The notes: generated by a model from the letters alone, not told the origin. Numbered from the stretch's first letter, positions 48,761-60,946 are shown. The stretch: 64,000 nt of DNA from Bacteroidota bacterium (GCA_030706605.1 JAUZOE010000013.1:21853-85852), one strand, 5' to 3'. A program made the numbers and translations.

Positions 48761-49834
48761 TTATAAAAACTTCAATACTTCTTCGCCCATGGCATGGGTA
48801 CCCAAAAGTTTTTCCTGAGGGGTATGAGCATCTGCAATATCTCCGGTACGGTATCCGGCTTTTAATACTTTATCAACTGCGCTGATCACTAATTCTGATT
48901 CTTCTTTCATGCCGAAAGAAATATCCAATAACAGCGCTACTGAAAGAATAGAGGCTAAAGGATTAGCAATTCCTTTGCCCGTAATATCGTGCGCAGAACC
49001 ATGGATAGGTTCATAAACTCCTGTTCCGTCGCCAATAGAAGCAGAAGCTAACATGCCCATGGAGCCAGCTATCTGTGAGGCTTCATCGGTTAAAATATCA
49101 CCGAACAAATTGGCTGTGACTACCACATCAAAACGGCATGGATCTTTGATCAATAGCATGGCTGTTGCATCTACAAACTGATATTCCACTTCAATGTCAG
49201 GATATTCTAATGCTAATTTCTGAATCACTTCACGCCACAAACGGCTTGTTTCTAAAACATTGGCTTTATCAACAGAACATAATTTTTTTCTTCTTGTTCC
49301 TGCGGCTTCAAAAGCTTTTCTTCCGATCCGTTCTACTTCATAGCGGCTGTATTCTGCAACATCAAAAGCAGTATCATTATTATTTTTACGACCTTTTTCG
49401 CCGAAGTAAATATCGCCGGTTAATTCCCTGAAAAATAAAATATCAGCACCTTTTAAAATCTCTGGTTTGATGCTTGAAGCACCTAGTAATTCATCAAATA
49501 ATTTTATGGGACGGATGTTGGCATATAAACCCAATTCTTTTCTCATTTTTAATAAACCTTGTTCAGGACGGACTTTTGCAGAAGGATCATTGTCGTATTT
49601 AGGATGTCCTACCGCGCCAAAAAGCACCGCATCTGAATTCTTCATTTTCACTAAAGTTGCTTCGGGCAGCGGATCTCCTGTGGCTTCTATAGCCACATGA
49701 CCAATTAATGCTTCATCATAAGTAAACTCATGATTAAATTTTAGCGCTATTGCTTCCAATACTTTTTTACCAGCTGCTGTTACTTCCTGTCCAATCCCAT
49801 CTCCGGGAACTATTAAGATTTGTTTTTTTGCCAT
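48761..49834 (-). CDS. leuB: 3-isopropylmalate dehydrogenase
   Basis: ILIVPGDGIGQEV, ELTGDIYFGEKGR, EPIHGSAHDI motifs. Confidence 0.96.
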   Translation of the reverse strand: MAKKQILIVPGDGIGQEVTAAGKKVLEAIALKFNHEFTYDEALIGHVAIEATGDPLPEATLVKMKNSDAVLFGAVGHPKYDNDPSAKVRPEQGLLKMRKELGLYANIRPIKLFDELLGASSIKPEILKGADILFFRELTGDIYFGEKGRKNNNDTAFDVAEYSRYEVERIGRKAFEAAGTRRKKLCSVDKANVLETSRLWREVIQKLALEYPDIEVEYQFVDATAMLLIKDPCRFDVVVTANLFGDILTDEASQIAGSMGMLASASIGDGTGVYEPIHGSAHDITGKGIANPLASILSVALLLDISFGMKEESELVISAVDKVLKAGYRTGDIADAHTPQEKLLGTHAMGEEVLKFL

Positions 49835-49872
49835 AATTAACTTTAAATTATTTTTCCTGTAGCTTTTAAATT

Positions 49873-51387
49873 TTAAATCACATTCAACATTTTTTCAGTT
49901 GCTTTAATAGCAGCAACTGTTTGATCACTGTCTAACCCTCTTGTTTTAAATTCTTTACAATGGTGCGACCATGTAATTATCGTTTCGCATAATGCATCTG
50001 ATTTGCCACCGGGAGGTATGCGTACTTCATAATCGACTAATTCGGGTAATTCTATTTCTTTCAGCTTGTATACTTTATTTAGTGCATTCACAAATGCATC
50101 ATATTGCCCGTCGCCCTGCGCATGTTCTTCAAACAATTCTCCATTAATGCAAATGCTTAATGTAACAGAAGGGCGCAAATTTTTTGAATGGCTGAGTACA
50201 TAGTTTTTAATCAATACTTTTTCTGATATGCTATTGCTATCCAGTACATCAGAAATAATATAAGGGAGATCTGCCTGTGTTACGGTTTCTTTACGATCAC
50301 CCAGTTCAATAATCCGTTGTGTTACTTTTTTTAAATCAACTCCAGCCAACTGAATCCCCAATTGAAGCAGGTTATTTTCAATATTGGCTTTACCGCTCAT
50401 TTTTCCCAGGGCATATTTGCGTTCGCGGCCAAATCGTTCAGGCATTAAATCATTAAAATAAAGGTTATTCTTTTTATCGCCATCTGCATGTATACCTGCA
50501 GTTTGTGTAAAAACATTTTCTCCAACAATAGGTTTATTAGCCGATATTCTGAAACCTGAAAAAGTTTCTACCAATTTGCTTATCGAGTACAATGATTTTT
50601 CTATAACAGAAGTGGCAACCTCGGGCATAAAATCATTTAGTACAGCAATAGAACTTGCTAATGGGGCATTTCCAGCTCTTTCGCCCATACCATTTACAGT
50701 AAGATGTAGTCCTTTGGCACCAGCCTTAACTGCTTCTAATACATTTGCAGTACTAAGGTCATAGTCATTATGCGCATGAAAATCAAAATGCAGGTCAGGG
50801 TATTTATTTACAATAGATGAAATATATTCATAGGTCTCTGAAGGAATCAAAACCCCTAAAGTATCGGGTAATAAGATTCTCTTTACAGGCTGCTTGGAAA
50901 GGAAATCCAGGTATTGAAATACATATTCTTTTGAATGTCGCATTCCATTACTCCAGTCTTCCAAATAAACATTACATTCCAATCCTTTGTGCCGGGCTAA
51001 GGCAATCACTTGGGCAATATCTTTAAAATGCTCTTCCGGTTTTTTCTTTATCTGGTGTGTCAAATGATTTAATGAACCTTTGGTAAGTAAGTTCATTACT
51101 TTGGCTCCCGCAGCCAACATCCAGTTTACCGATACGTCGCCATCTACAAAAGTGAGTACTTCCACCTTATCAATAAAACCATTTAAAGCAGCCCATTCAG
51201 TAATCTTTTTTACTGCCTGGAACTCGCCTTCTGAAACTCGTGCCGAAGCAATTTCAATTCTGTCAACTTTTACTTCTGTTAATAATAATTGAGCGATGGT
51301 TAATTTTTCAGATGAAGAAAAAGATACGCCGCTGGTTTGTTCACCATCCCGGAGCGTAGTATCCATTATTTCAATGTGACGTTGCAA
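49873..51387 (-). CDS. 2-isopropylmalate / citramalate synthase family protein
   Basis: HIEIMDTTLRDGEQTSGVSFS HMGL-like domain, FHAHNDYDLSTAN, C-terminal regulatory domain. Confidence 0.88.
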   Translation of the reverse strand: MQRHIEIMDTTLRDGEQTSGVSFSSSEKLTIAQLLLTEVKVDRIEIASARVSEGEFQAVKKITEWAALNGFIDKVEVLTFVDGDVSVNWMLAAGAKVMNLLTKGSLNHLTHQIKKKPEEHFKDIAQVIALARHKGLECNVYLEDWSNGMRHSKEYVFQYLDFLSKQPVKRILLPDTLGVLIPSETYEYISSIVNKYPDLHFDFHAHNDYDLSTANVLEAVKAGAKGLHLTVNGMGERAGNAPLASSIAVLNDFMPEVATSVIEKSLYSISKLVETFSGFRISANKPIVGENVFTQTAGIHADGDKKNNLYFNDLMPERFGRERKYALGKMSGKANIENNLLQLGIQLAGVDLKKVTQRIIELGDRKETVTQADLPYIISDVLDSNSISEKVLIKNYVLSHSKNLRPSVTLSICINGELFEEHAQGDGQYDAFVNALNKVYKLKEIELPELVDYEVRIPPGGKSDALCETIITWSHHCKEFKTRGLDSDQTVAAIKATEKMLNVI

Positions 51388-51486
51388 TTCTATAAAATTT
51401 TTATTGGTTAAAAAGCCTGCATTAATGGCACTATCTTTAGATAATATTAATTTTAAAAGATAGTGGTTGAATATTTTAAAATAGGT

Positions 51487-52083
51487 TTATATTTCTTTTT
51501 CTGCAGCAAATGAAGCAATATCGTTTTTCATGGCCTGTAAATAATCTATATCATCAAAGCCATTCAACATGTTATGTTTCTTGTAACCGTTTATCTTGAA
51601 AGATTCGCGATCACCTTTAGCCAGGATAGTAATCGTCTGGTCAGGGAGGCTAACTTCCAATTCTGTTTTTGGATCAGCTTCAATAGCTTTAAAAATTTTT
51701 TCTAAAAATGCAGGACTTACCTGTACGGGTAATATACCAATATTAAGTGCATTCCCTTTAAAAATATCAGCAAAAAAACTGGATACCACACATCGGAATC
51801 CATAATCGTAAATTGCCCAGGCTGCATGTTCACGACTGCTTCCACTACCAAAATTGGTACCCGCAACTAATATTTTTCCTGAATAGAGAGGATTATTTAA
51901 TATAAAATCCTGCTTAGGTGATTCATCATTATTATAACGCCAATCTCTAAAAAGATTATCACCAAACCCTTCCCGTTTGGTTGCTTTTAGAAAACGAGCC
52001 GGAATGATCTGGTCTGTGTCTACATTTTCAATTGGCAAAGGAACCGCCGAGCTTTTAAGAACCGTAAATTTATCGTAAGCCAT
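51487..52083 (-). CDS. leuD: 3-isopropylmalate dehydratase small subunit
   Basis: [14 protein letters not shown] and [13 protein letters not shown] motifs. Confidence 0.96.
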   Translation of the reverse strand: MAYDKFTVLKSSAVPLPIENVDTDQIIPARFLKATKREGFGDNLFRDWRYNNDESPKQDFILNNPLYSGKILVAGTNFGSGSSREHAAWAIYDYGFRCVVSSFFADIFKGNALNIGILPVQVSPAFLEKIFKAIEADPKTELEVSLPDQTITILAKGDRESFKINGYKKHNMLNGFDDIDYLQAMKNDIASFAAEKEI

Positions 52084-52118
52084 TTTATTTTTTTATAATT
52101 TGATATTTGATTTTGCTA

Positions 52119-53522
52119 TTACATTAATTCTCTTGGGTCTGTTACAAAACCTGTAACAGCAGCAGCAGCAGCCATTAATGGGCTTGCCAGTAATGTGCGG
52201 CTTCCTGGTCCCTGGCGACCTTCAAAATTCCGGTTACTGGTACTTACTGCATATTTACCTGCAGGAATCTTGTCATCATTCATAGCAAGACATGCTGAAC
52301 AACCCGGCTGGCGCAATGTGAAACCAGCTTCAGTTAGAATATCCAGAATACCTTCTTCTTTAATTTGTTGTTCTACAATATGAGAGCCGGGAACCACCCA
52401 TGCTGTAACATGGTCGGCTTTTTTGCGGCCTTTAATGATTGATGCAAATGCCCTGAAATCTTCGATACGGCCATTGGTACAGCTACCGATAAAGACATAA
52501 TCCACCTTTTTGCCAATCATTTTGTCTTCTTCTGAAAAACCCATGTATTTGAGCGATTTTTCGTAAGTAGTGGCACCTCCTTTTAAGTCAGCCGCTTTAG
52601 GTATCAGTTTAGAAATACCTATTCCCATGCCCGGATTAGTACCATAAGTAATCATAGGTTCAATATCCGAAGCATCAAAATTATATTCCATGTCAAACAC
52701 CGCATCCTCATCGGTTTTTAATGTTTTCCAATAGGCCAGGGCCTTATCCCAGGCTTCACCTTTTGGCGCCTGATCACGACCATTAATATACGCAAATGTG
52801 GTTTCATCTGGGGCTACCATGCCGCCACGAGCTCCCATTTCAATACTCATATTACAAACAGTCATCCGGCCTTCCATGCTCATTTTTTCAAAAACATCAC
52901 CGGCATATTCTACAAAATATCCTGTAGCACCCGCAGTAGTTAGTTTTGAAATGATATATAAAGCAACATCTTTTGGAGTAACAGCCTTTCCTAAAGTCCC
53001 ATTCACATTGATGCGCATTTTTAAAGGCTTTGGTTGCATGATGCATTGAGAAGACAAAACCATTTCTACTTCAGAAGTGCCGATGCCAAAAGCAATAGCG
53101 CCGAATGCACCGTGTGTCGACGTATGAGAATCGCCGCATACAATAGTCATTCCTGGCAGCGTGATCCCATTTTCGGGACCTACTACATGCACAATTCCGT
53201 TTTTAGGATTGCCAAGCCCCCAATGTGAAATTCCATATTTTGCAGAATTTTGTTCCAATGCTTTCAACTGGTTGGCAGACAATGGATCCTTTACTGGTAA
53301 GTGTTGATTAATGGTGGGTGTGTTGTGATCCGCAGTAGCAAAAGTGTGCTCGGGAGACATTACTTTAATGCCCCTGCTTTCCAGTCCCAAAAATGCCACA
53401 GGGCTGGTAACTTCATGAATAAAGTGGCGGTCAATAAAAAATACATCCGGGCCATCTTCAATTTTACGAACTACGTGCGAATCCCATACTTTATCAAATA
53501 AAGTACTTGGTTGATTACTCAT
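52119..53522 (-). CDS. leuC: 3-isopropylmalate dehydratase large subunit
   Basis: [45 protein letters not shown]. Confidence 0.97.
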   Translation of the reverse strand: MSNQPSTLFDKVWDSHVVRKIEDGPDVFFIDRHFIHEVTSPVAFLGLESRGIKVMSPEHTFATADHNTPTINQHLPVKDPLSANQLKALEQNSAKYGISHWGLGNPKNGIVHVVGPENGITLPGMTIVCGDSHTSTHGAFGAIAFGIGTSEVEMVLSSQCIMQPKPLKMRINVNGTLGKAVTPKDVALYIISKLTTAGATGYFVEYAGDVFEKMSMEGRMTVCNMSIEMGARGGMVAPDETTFAYINGRDQAPKGEAWDKALAYWKTLKTDEDAVFDMEYNFDASDIEPMITYGTNPGMGIGISKLIPKAADLKGGATTYEKSLKYMGFSEEDKMIGKKVDYVFIGSCTNGRIEDFRAFASIIKGRKKADHVTAWVVPGSHIVEQQIKEEGILDILTEAGFTLRQPGCSACLAMNDDKIPAGKYAVSTSNRNFEGRQGPGSRTLLASPLMAAAAAVTGFVTDPRELM

Positions 53523-53968
53523 GATAAATAATTGGTTTTAGAAATATTTCTGCAAATATCCATCGTTATTGGCAAAATTTCAATTAAAATCTGTTAATGA
53601 AGACGCCTGTTGAACAAATAGTCAATACTTATGTAAGGAATCTTTTAATAAAGTAAGCCCTTACTAATCCACGAGATGCAATAGGATAGCGTTTAATATT
53701 TAATTTTAGAGAGTATATTATCGGTACTAGATTATAATTATACATTTATAATCTCCTGTAAATTGAATTTATTACACATTGCTTTCTTCCTTAATTAATT
53801 CAATCTCATACTGCTGATACTGGATCCATCGAAGAAGTGAATCATTGATTAGGGATAATAAAAATTTAGCAATCCTTTTTGTCCGGATCAGTTTTTCAAA
53901 GGAGGATATTTTTTAAGTGATTTAATCATTCTGACTAATTAATCAAATTTTTTATTCCTGCCTACGGA

Positions 53969-55819
53969 ATGTATTTTCACACCATGCCAACAACTCATCC
54001 ATATATCAGGCAACTATTGTCATGTATTCATTTAGAAGAAAAAGAGGAAATAAAGCGTTATAGCCTTGATCAGCAACATACATTAAAATCTTTGAAGGTT
54101 GAGGGACTTGCACTTCATCCTATAGTTATAACCCGCAAAAATTTTGGTTATGCGGATTACCCTGAGATCAGTTTCCGGCTACCATTTCCTGCCGAGACTA
54201 ATCATTTCAGGGATGGCGTTGCCATAGAATGTTTTTGTGCTGGTGAAGATTCTATAAAAGGTATATTGATATACCTGGACGGAAAGATGGGGGAATTCAG
54301 GCTGTTTACGCCTGATTTTCCTGAATGGATAGAGGACGATAAAGTGGGTATTAAGTTGGCACCAGATCAGCGCACCAGCACAATCATGAAAAATGTGTTG
54401 AACGGCCTGGAGAATAACAAAGTGCTGTACCACTTGTTTGAACAAATACATGCTGATACATTGATGGATAACATTGATATTGTAAACAAATTTGAATTTA
54501 CATTTATCAATCAGTTTCTAAATGATAGCCAGCAAAAAGCCGTTACTGCTATTCTTCAAAAAAAGGAGATTACAATTGTACATGGGCCTCCGGGAACAGG
54601 CAAGACAACTATACTGGTAGAAGGTATAGAACAGTTAGTGAAAACCGGGGAAAAAGTATTGGTAAGTACCCCTGCCAATAAGGCTGTGGATCATATTACC
54701 AAAGAACTTATTAAAAAAGGATTGAAGGTGCTAAGGGTAGGAAATTTTAGTAAGACAGATGAAGAAGTTTTTGCGTATACACCTGAAGGTAAACTTGCCA
54801 ATGGTAAACAGCAAAAGGAAATTAAAGAGCTTAAAAAAAGAGCCGAAGAATTTCGCAGAATGGCCCTGAAATATAAACGTAGTTTTGGAAAAGCGGAGAG
54901 GGACCAGCGGAATCTTTTATTTAAAGAAGTAAAAAATATACGCAATGAAATAAAAAGCCTGCAACTATATAATGAGGAAAAATTATACAGCGAAGCCAAT
55001 GTAATATTAGGAACTCCCATTGGCTTATATGATGCAAAAATCAATCAACTCCAATTTGGAACATTAGTGATAGATGAAGCGGGTCAATGTATTGAGCCAT
55101 TGGCGTGGTGCATTTTTCCCCTGGCATCAAGGTATGTGCTGGCGGGCGATCATTTCCAGTTGCCGCCTACTGTGCTCAGCCTTGAGGCTGCTGCCATGGG
55201 GTTGAATGAATCTATTTTAGAAGTCTGTGTAAAAACGGTTTCCAATATTTTTTTGCTGGATACTCAATACCGCATGCGCAAGGCAATTGCGGGTTTTTCA
55301 GGAGATTATTTTTACAAGGGCTTGTTGCAAACACCAGCACGTCTTTCCAATACAGGTGTACATATCAGTTTTATTGATACCGCCGGATCTGGTTACAATG
55401 AAATGCAGGGAAGCAATGGTACTAGTTGGCAAAATGAAGGAGAGATGATGATCGTAAAAAAACTGGTGGAAGCAGGTAACCTTGATTTATTTTCTACAGC
55501 CTTTATTTCTCCCTACTCAGGGCAGGTGGCCGCAGCTAAAGAAGTGTTGCCAAAATCAATGCGCATTAGTACCATCGACAGTTTCCAGGGACAGGAAAAA
55601 GAGATTGTGATTCTTTCACTGGTACGCAGCAATGATGATGGTGATATTGGATTTTTAAAGGATTATCGTCGTATGAACGTAGCTATCACTCGGGCTAAAG
55701 AACAATTGTTTGTTATAGGCGATAGCGCAACTATTGGCGCAGATCCGTTCTACAATGCCTTTCTGACTTATATTGAAAAATATGGAAGTTACAGAACAGT
55801 GTGGGAATTTGAAATATAA
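53969..55819 (+). CDS. Upf1/IGHMBP2-like superfamily 1 helicase
   Basis: GPPGTGKTT, VIDEAGQ, QYRM, STIDSFQGQEKEIVILSLVR; ATG 53984 is an alternative start. Confidence 0.92.
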   Translation: MYFHTMPTTHPYIRQLLSCIHLEEKEEIKRYSLDQQHTLKSLKVEGLALHPIVITRKNFGYADYPEISFRLPFPAETNHFRDGVAIECFCAGEDSIKGILIYLDGKMGEFRLFTPDFPEWIEDDKVGIKLAPDQRTSTIMKNVLNGLENNKVLYHLFEQIHADTLMDNIDIVNKFEFTFINQFLNDSQQKAVTAILQKKEITIVHGPPGTGKTTILVEGIEQLVKTGEKVLVSTPANKAVDHITKELIKKGLKVLRVGNFSKTDEEVFAYTPEGKLANGKQQKEIKELKKRAEEFRRMALKYKRSFGKAERDQRNLLFKEVKNIRNEIKSLQLYNEEKLYSEANVILGTPIGLYDAKINQLQFGTLVIDEAGQCIEPLAWCIFPLASRYVLAGDHFQLPPTVLSLEAAAMGLNESILEVCVKTVSNIFLLDTQYRMRKAIAGFSGDYFYKGLLQTPARLSNTGVHISFIDTAGSGYNEMQGSNGTSWQNEGEMMIVKKLVEAGNLDLFSTAFISPYSGQVAAAKEVLPKSMRISTIDSFQGQEKEIVILSLVRSNDDGDIGFLKDYRRMNVAITRAKEQLFVIGDSATIGADPFYNAFLTYIEKYGSYRTVWEFEI

Positions 55820-55885
55820 GATTGTCAATAAACCAGGAAGCCTGGCAGCTTGTGAATTATTTAAAATAAATATTTTATTCTTTTC

Positions 55886-56929
55886 TTAATGTGGAGCAGA
55901 ATAAATGACAATATCGAATACCCGCATGGGGAGATTTTTTTTGACCACTTCTATTGCACTTACCAGGGGTTGATCAAAAATCTTATTATCATTACAGTTA
56001 TCACAGCTAAGCATTACAGCAGTTTTATTAAAATCAATTCCATCATTTTGCCCGGGCTTTACCATAAAAGCTAGTTCTGATTGATTGCCATAGATGCCAA
56101 AATCCATTTTGTTCAGTTTTAATAGTTCTTTAATAGTCATTCCTGTATGAATCCCATTTTGAGTTTGCCATTCATTGTTCCCGGTAAGAGAACTATTCGT
56201 TATTCCTGCTTTTGTTGGCATCAGGTTGCTGATAATGATATAGGAAAGATCATTAAGATTATTTTGATCTCCCCAAACAAAAACAACTTGCCGGTTGGTA
56301 TTCTCAAATAAAACTGAGCATTTTTTTAATTCATTTTTTGAGAAAAAATAAAAATCTTTTTTTACACTTTGTTCGCCAAAAAAGCTGACAAGATATTCGT
56401 GTGAATCAAATCTTAAAAGATCATCGGCATATTTAATATTGTTTATATCAGGTATTTCTTTTTGCTTCAATAAAAATGTATAATCTGGGACGTCATTCCC
56501 TGTTTCATCAGTAGCTTGAATTGAAATATTTCTTTTTTGAAAGAGTACAGAAGATTCCTTGCTTATATCTACTTTATCATCATAAAAAAAGCCATCCTTA
56601 ATCAGCCTGTTTTCACCATCACGGAAGTCATTTAGTATGGAAGTATGAAATAAAATATATCTTGTATCTCCTTTTTTGATGAGATCAATATATCTTTTTA
56701 TGAGCTTGTCATCATTATTAGAGGATCGTTTCCAGGTAAACCTTGCCACAATCCCATTGCTATCAGGATTGGCCCGGACATGCACAAACCCTTTTTTGTT
56801 CATAAAGCGGTTAATTTTTTCGGATGGCAGATAAGCCATCGAAATAAGATCGTCAATATTAAATGACTGGCCTTGAGTTTTACTATTAGCACAATTAAGA
56901 AAGATGAGAATAAGCAGTAATCTCTTCAT
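55886..56929 (-). CDS. Hypothetical secreted protein
   Basis: 347 aa with N-terminal signal-like MKRLLLILIFLNCANSKTQGQ; no family recognised. Confidence 0.7.
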   Translation of the reverse strand: MKRLLLILIFLNCANSKTQGQSFNIDDLISMAYLPSEKINRFMNKKGFVHVRANPDSNGIVARFTWKRSSNNDDKLIKRYIDLIKKGDTRYILFHTSILNDFRDGENRLIKDGFFYDDKVDISKESSVLFQKRNISIQATDETGNDVPDYTFLLKQKEIPDINNIKYADDLLRFDSHEYLVSFFGEQSVKKDFYFFSKNELKKCSVLFENTNRQVVFVWGDQNNLNDLSYIIISNLMPTKAGITNSSLTGNNEWQTQNGIHTGMTIKELLKLNKMDFGIYGNQSELAFMVKPGQNDGIDFNKTAVMLSCDNCNDNKIFDQPLVSAIEVVKKNLPMRVFDIVIYSAPH

Positions 56930-57371
56930 TAGTTTTCATGTTCATTACATTGCCAATTGCGTTTTTATGAGGATGGGGAAAAAGGAAAGATAAGAGGTAA
57001 GATACCCTCTATCTGTAGTAAAGAACTAAAGTAATATTTTTTTTTACAAATAACAAAATCGGGACTAAAAATGATTCTATATAAAAAGATGATCGGGACA
57101 ATTGCGGGAAAGCTTGAATAGATAAACGGCTCTCAATGCAGTTATTTAAAAATATGTTTCACTTTTTATTCTGTCCACAATTAGATAATTTTGTTTTTAA
57201 TTATTGCCCTTTAATGAAAAATATTTACACGCTGTTATTATTTTGGCATTAACAGCATACCTTAGAATAATTGACAGCTTATTTGCAGGAAGACTGTTGT
57301 TATCATTTAATAGATTAGCTTGAATGGGAAGAACAAATAGTATTAATTAAATTGAGCTAAAGAAATTAATT

Positions 57372-60011
57372 GTGAGTCAAAAAAGTTTTACAACAGCAGA
57401 GCATCAGCGTCTTGCGGATAATTTACCTAATAAAGTACCTCTTGAGCAGTGGGGGCCTTACCTGAGTGAAAGGCAGTGGGGTACTGTACGTGAGGATTAT
57501 GGGCCTTATGGCGATGCCTGGAATTATTTTCCTTACGACCATGCGCATTGCAGGGCTTATGTTTGGGGGGAAGATGGTATCGCCGGCATTACTGATATTT
57601 TTCAAAACCTTTGTTTTGCAGTAACTCTGTGGAACCGGAAAGATCCTATTCTGAAGGAGCGACTTTTTGGTCTTGGTAATAACGAGGGGAATCATGGGGA
57701 AGATGTAAAAGAATTGTATTATTACCTCGATAATGTGCCTACACATTATTATATGGAATACCTCTACAAATATCCCCAGAAGGAATTTCCATATGAAGAC
57801 ATAAAAAATGAAAACAGGAATCGATCTAAGAATGATCCAGAATACGAAATTCTAGATACGGGTATTTTTGATAATAATGAATATTTTGATGTAACCATAA
57901 CTTATGCCAAACAGGACTCACAAGATATTTTTATCAAAATTAATATTCATAATCGCTATACAAAAAGCGCGGGTATAACGGTGTTGCCTACACTATGGTT
58001 TTACAACCGGCTAAGCAATCAGAGACTTGCAGAAAAACCCATCATTGCTGACTATAATAAAACAACCGTGAAAGCCAGCCATCAGCGTTTGGGGGATTAT
58101 TATTTATATTTTCAAAAAACGAGGGCTACTTTTTATACGGACAATGTAACCAATACTCAAAAAGTTTCCGGTATCCCTAATAAAACTCCTTTTGTAAAGG
58201 ATGCATTTCATGAGGCCATCATACGTAAGAAAAATGTGAAGTCGTTACGAAAAAGCACATCGGGAACAAAATTTGCCCCGATTTATGATTTAACTATTGA
58301 GGGAGGCAAATCAAAAACTATTTACCTGCGTCTCTCCAATAAAGAATTGGAAAATGGTTTTGAAGAAGGGTTTGAAAATATTTTTACAAGTCGTAAAGCA
58401 GAAGCAGATGATTTTTATAATGCTATTCTCCCAAAAGATATCAGTCCCGAATTAAAAAATATACAACGCCAGGCGCTTGCCGGTATGTTATGGAGTAAAC
58501 AATTTTATCATTATGATGTGGAAAGATGGCTTACTACAAGTGATGGAATTACTCCGGTAAATGATGGAAAACTCTACGGCCGCAATCATGACTGGAAGCA
58601 CCTTAAAAATCAGAATGTAATTTTAATGCCGGATAAATGGGAATATCCCTGGTATGCAGCGTGGGATCTTGCCTTTCATTGTATTCCAATGGCTATAATG
58701 GATCCAGGATTTGCTAAAGATCAATTATTATTGGTCATGCGGGAATGGTATATGAAACCTGACGGGCAGTTGCCAGCTTATGAATGGCATTTTAGTGATG
58801 TAAACCCTCCGGTACAGGCTTGGGCAGCTTTACAGGTCTATCGGATTGAAAAATCAGCAACAGGTATTGGGGATATCAATTTTTTAAAGAGAATTTTTCA
58901 AAAACTAATTATCAATTTTACCTGGTGGATCAACCGGAAAGATGCAAGTGGTAATAATATTTTCCAGGGAGGCTTTCTTGGCCTGGATAATATCGGTGTT
59001 TTTAACCGCAGCATTGAAATGCCGGGAAACCATCGGCTGGAGCAGGCTGATGGAACAAGTTGGATGGGAATGTATGCGTTGAACATGATGGATATGGCTT
59101 TGGAGATTGCTGTGGTTGACCCTGCTTTTGAAGATACTTCAACCAAATTTTTTGAACATTTTGTGCTGATTGCTGAAGCCCTAAACGAACATGGATTGTG
59201 GAGTGATGATGACAAATTTTTTTATGATATTCTTTCTACCCCTTCCGGCAACCAGATTCAATTGCGCATACAATCTATTGTTGGCTTAACTACATTATTC
59301 GCTGTATCAATTATTAAAAAAGAAGTACGTGATAAGCTTACTGATTTTAAAAAAAGAATTAAATGGTTTGAGAGTTACCGGGTTAGAAACGAACGTTTCT
59401 GGCCTAATGAAGAAGAAGACAATGGAGATAAGATATTATTATCAATGGTGCCTAAGCAGCGTTTAATAAGTATTCTGGGACGCTTGTTGAATGAGGAAGA
59501 ATTTCTTTCTCCCGGAGGCATCAGGGCTCTATCTAAGTTTCATGAGAAGAACCCTTTTGGAGTTAATATTGATAATGTTGAGTACTCTATTCAGTATGAT
59601 CCCGGAGATTCCACTTCCGATTTTTTTGGGGGTAACTCTAACTGGCGTGGGCCTGTGTGGATACCCATTAATTATATCATCATACAATCAATTCGGAAAT
59701 ATGGTGAATTTTATGGAGATGATTTATTGATTGAATATCCTACAGGTTCAGGCAATTCTCTTAATCTTAAACAAGTAGCTGATGAATTGGCAAAAAGAGT
59801 AATCAGCCTGTTTGAAAAAGATGAAGAACAAAAACGAAGCATTTATGGTAAATATAATTGGTTTTACCAGCGACCTGAAAATGAACATCTTATGTTATTT
59901 TACGAATATTTTCATGGGGACAAGGGGAATGGATTGGGAGCAAGTCACCAAACAGGATGGACCTCACTGGTAGCACAATTAATAAGTGAACTGCATGAAA
60001 ATGAGGATTAG
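57372..60011 (+). CDS. GH63/MGH1-like glucosidase
   Basis: 879 aa, GTG start, no signal peptide; ERQWGTVREDYGPYGDAWNYFPYDHAHCRAYVWGEDGIAGI and GPVWIPINYI. Confidence 0.82.
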   Translation: MSQKSFTTAEHQRLADNLPNKVPLEQWGPYLSERQWGTVREDYGPYGDAWNYFPYDHAHCRAYVWGEDGIAGITDIFQNLCFAVTLWNRKDPILKERLFGLGNNEGNHGEDVKELYYYLDNVPTHYYMEYLYKYPQKEFPYEDIKNENRNRSKNDPEYEILDTGIFDNNEYFDVTITYAKQDSQDIFIKINIHNRYTKSAGITVLPTLWFYNRLSNQRLAEKPIIADYNKTTVKASHQRLGDYYLYFQKTRATFYTDNVTNTQKVSGIPNKTPFVKDAFHEAIIRKKNVKSLRKSTSGTKFAPIYDLTIEGGKSKTIYLRLSNKELENGFEEGFENIFTSRKAEADDFYNAILPKDISPELKNIQRQALAGMLWSKQFYHYDVERWLTTSDGITPVNDGKLYGRNHDWKHLKNQNVILMPDKWEYPWYAAWDLAFHCIPMAIMDPGFAKDQLLLVMREWYMKPDGQLPAYEWHFSDVNPPVQAWAALQVYRIEKSATGIGDINFLKRIFQKLIINFTWWINRKDASGNNIFQGGFLGLDNIGVFNRSIEMPGNHRLEQADGTSWMGMYALNMMDMALEIAVVDPAFEDTSTKFFEHFVLIAEALNEHGLWSDDDKFFYDILSTPSGNQIQLRIQSIVGLTTLFAVSIIKKEVRDKLTDFKKRIKWFESYRVRNERFWPNEEEDNGDKILLSMVPKQRLISILGRLLNEEEFLSPGGIRALSKFHEKNPFGVNIDNVEYSIQYDPGDSTSDFFGGNSNWRGPVWIPINYIIIQSIRKYGEFYGDDLLIEYPTGSGNSLNLKQVADELAKRVISLFEKDEEQKRSIYGKYNWFYQRPENEHLMLFYEYFHGDKGNGLGASHQTGWTSLVAQLISELHENED

Positions 60012-60138
60012 GTGAATAGTAGTTTAACCGAAAATTATAATTACTGAAGGCTGGCAGATTTCAATATTTAATTGGCTTACAGAAACAAGCAAAGTTAAAT
60101 ATTCAATCAGGATAAATCAGTCTGTTATTCTTTTACAC

Positions 60139-60876
60139 TTATTGAAGCCTGTCTACAAAAATAATTTGTTCTTCCTTCAACAAAGGCAAACCTTTGAACC
60201 TGAGAATTACATTACCCACCGTAGCTACATCTTTTTCACAGTAAATTGAAATACGTTCGAGGTCTTTTTCTTTCCAATAAACATCTCCTACCTGGCTTCC
60301 GTCAATATCATCTTTGGGTGAAGGAACCCCTAAAGCTGCTGCTAATAATTTTAAAGAAGTATAATGTTTGTAATCGCCGAAGCGCCATAGATGCAACGTA
60401 TCCAATATCGGAGTTTCCCAGGGTTTCATATTTTGAAAATCGATGTAAGGGGGAATAGGAATATTATTAATCAGCATTCTTCTGCACAAGAAGGGTACAT
60501 CAAATTCTTTGATATTATGCCCCGTAAAAGTCCAGTGATGATTGTTGGCATGCATTTGTTTTAGGGTAGCATTGAAAGCGGCTAAAATTTCTTTTTCGTT
60601 CTCGGATCGGTATGATTTAATTCTTAACAGCCATTCATTATTTTCTTTTTTAAAATAACCAAAACTGATACAGACTACTTTGGCAAATTCAGCAAGTATG
60701 GCTGCACGCATCGGGTAGTATTCTTCGACAGTCGTATCTGGGGGTAGGCTTTTCCTTATTTTTTGGGTCCACAGTTCCTGCCACTCATTATCCAACGCCT
60801 TAAAATCTTCCTTTTCAGAAACAGTTTCAATATCTATAAGAAACAAATTTTCAATGGCTATATGTTGCATAATCAT
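60139..60876 (-). CDS. Predicted 3'-5' exonuclease (PolB-exonuclease-like, RNase H fold)
   Basis: LFLIDIETVS, FTGHNIKEFDVPFLCRR, YCEKDVATV exonuclease motifs. Confidence 0.85.
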   Translation of the reverse strand: MIMQHIAIENLFLIDIETVSEKEDFKALDNEWQELWTQKIRKSLPPDTTVEEYYPMRAAILAEFAKVVCISFGYFKKENNEWLLRIKSYRSENEKEILAAFNATLKQMHANNHHWTFTGHNIKEFDVPFLCRRMLINNIPIPPYIDFQNMKPWETPILDTLHLWRFGDYKHYTSLKLLAAALGVPSPKDDIDGSQVGDVYWKEKDLERISIYCEKDVATVGNVILRFKGLPLLKEEQIIFVDRLQ

Positions 60877-60946
60877 TTTGTTTGCCGGTATGAATATACA
60901 AAAAAACCATTTTTAAAGGGGAAGAAAGATTCAAAAAACTAATTAT

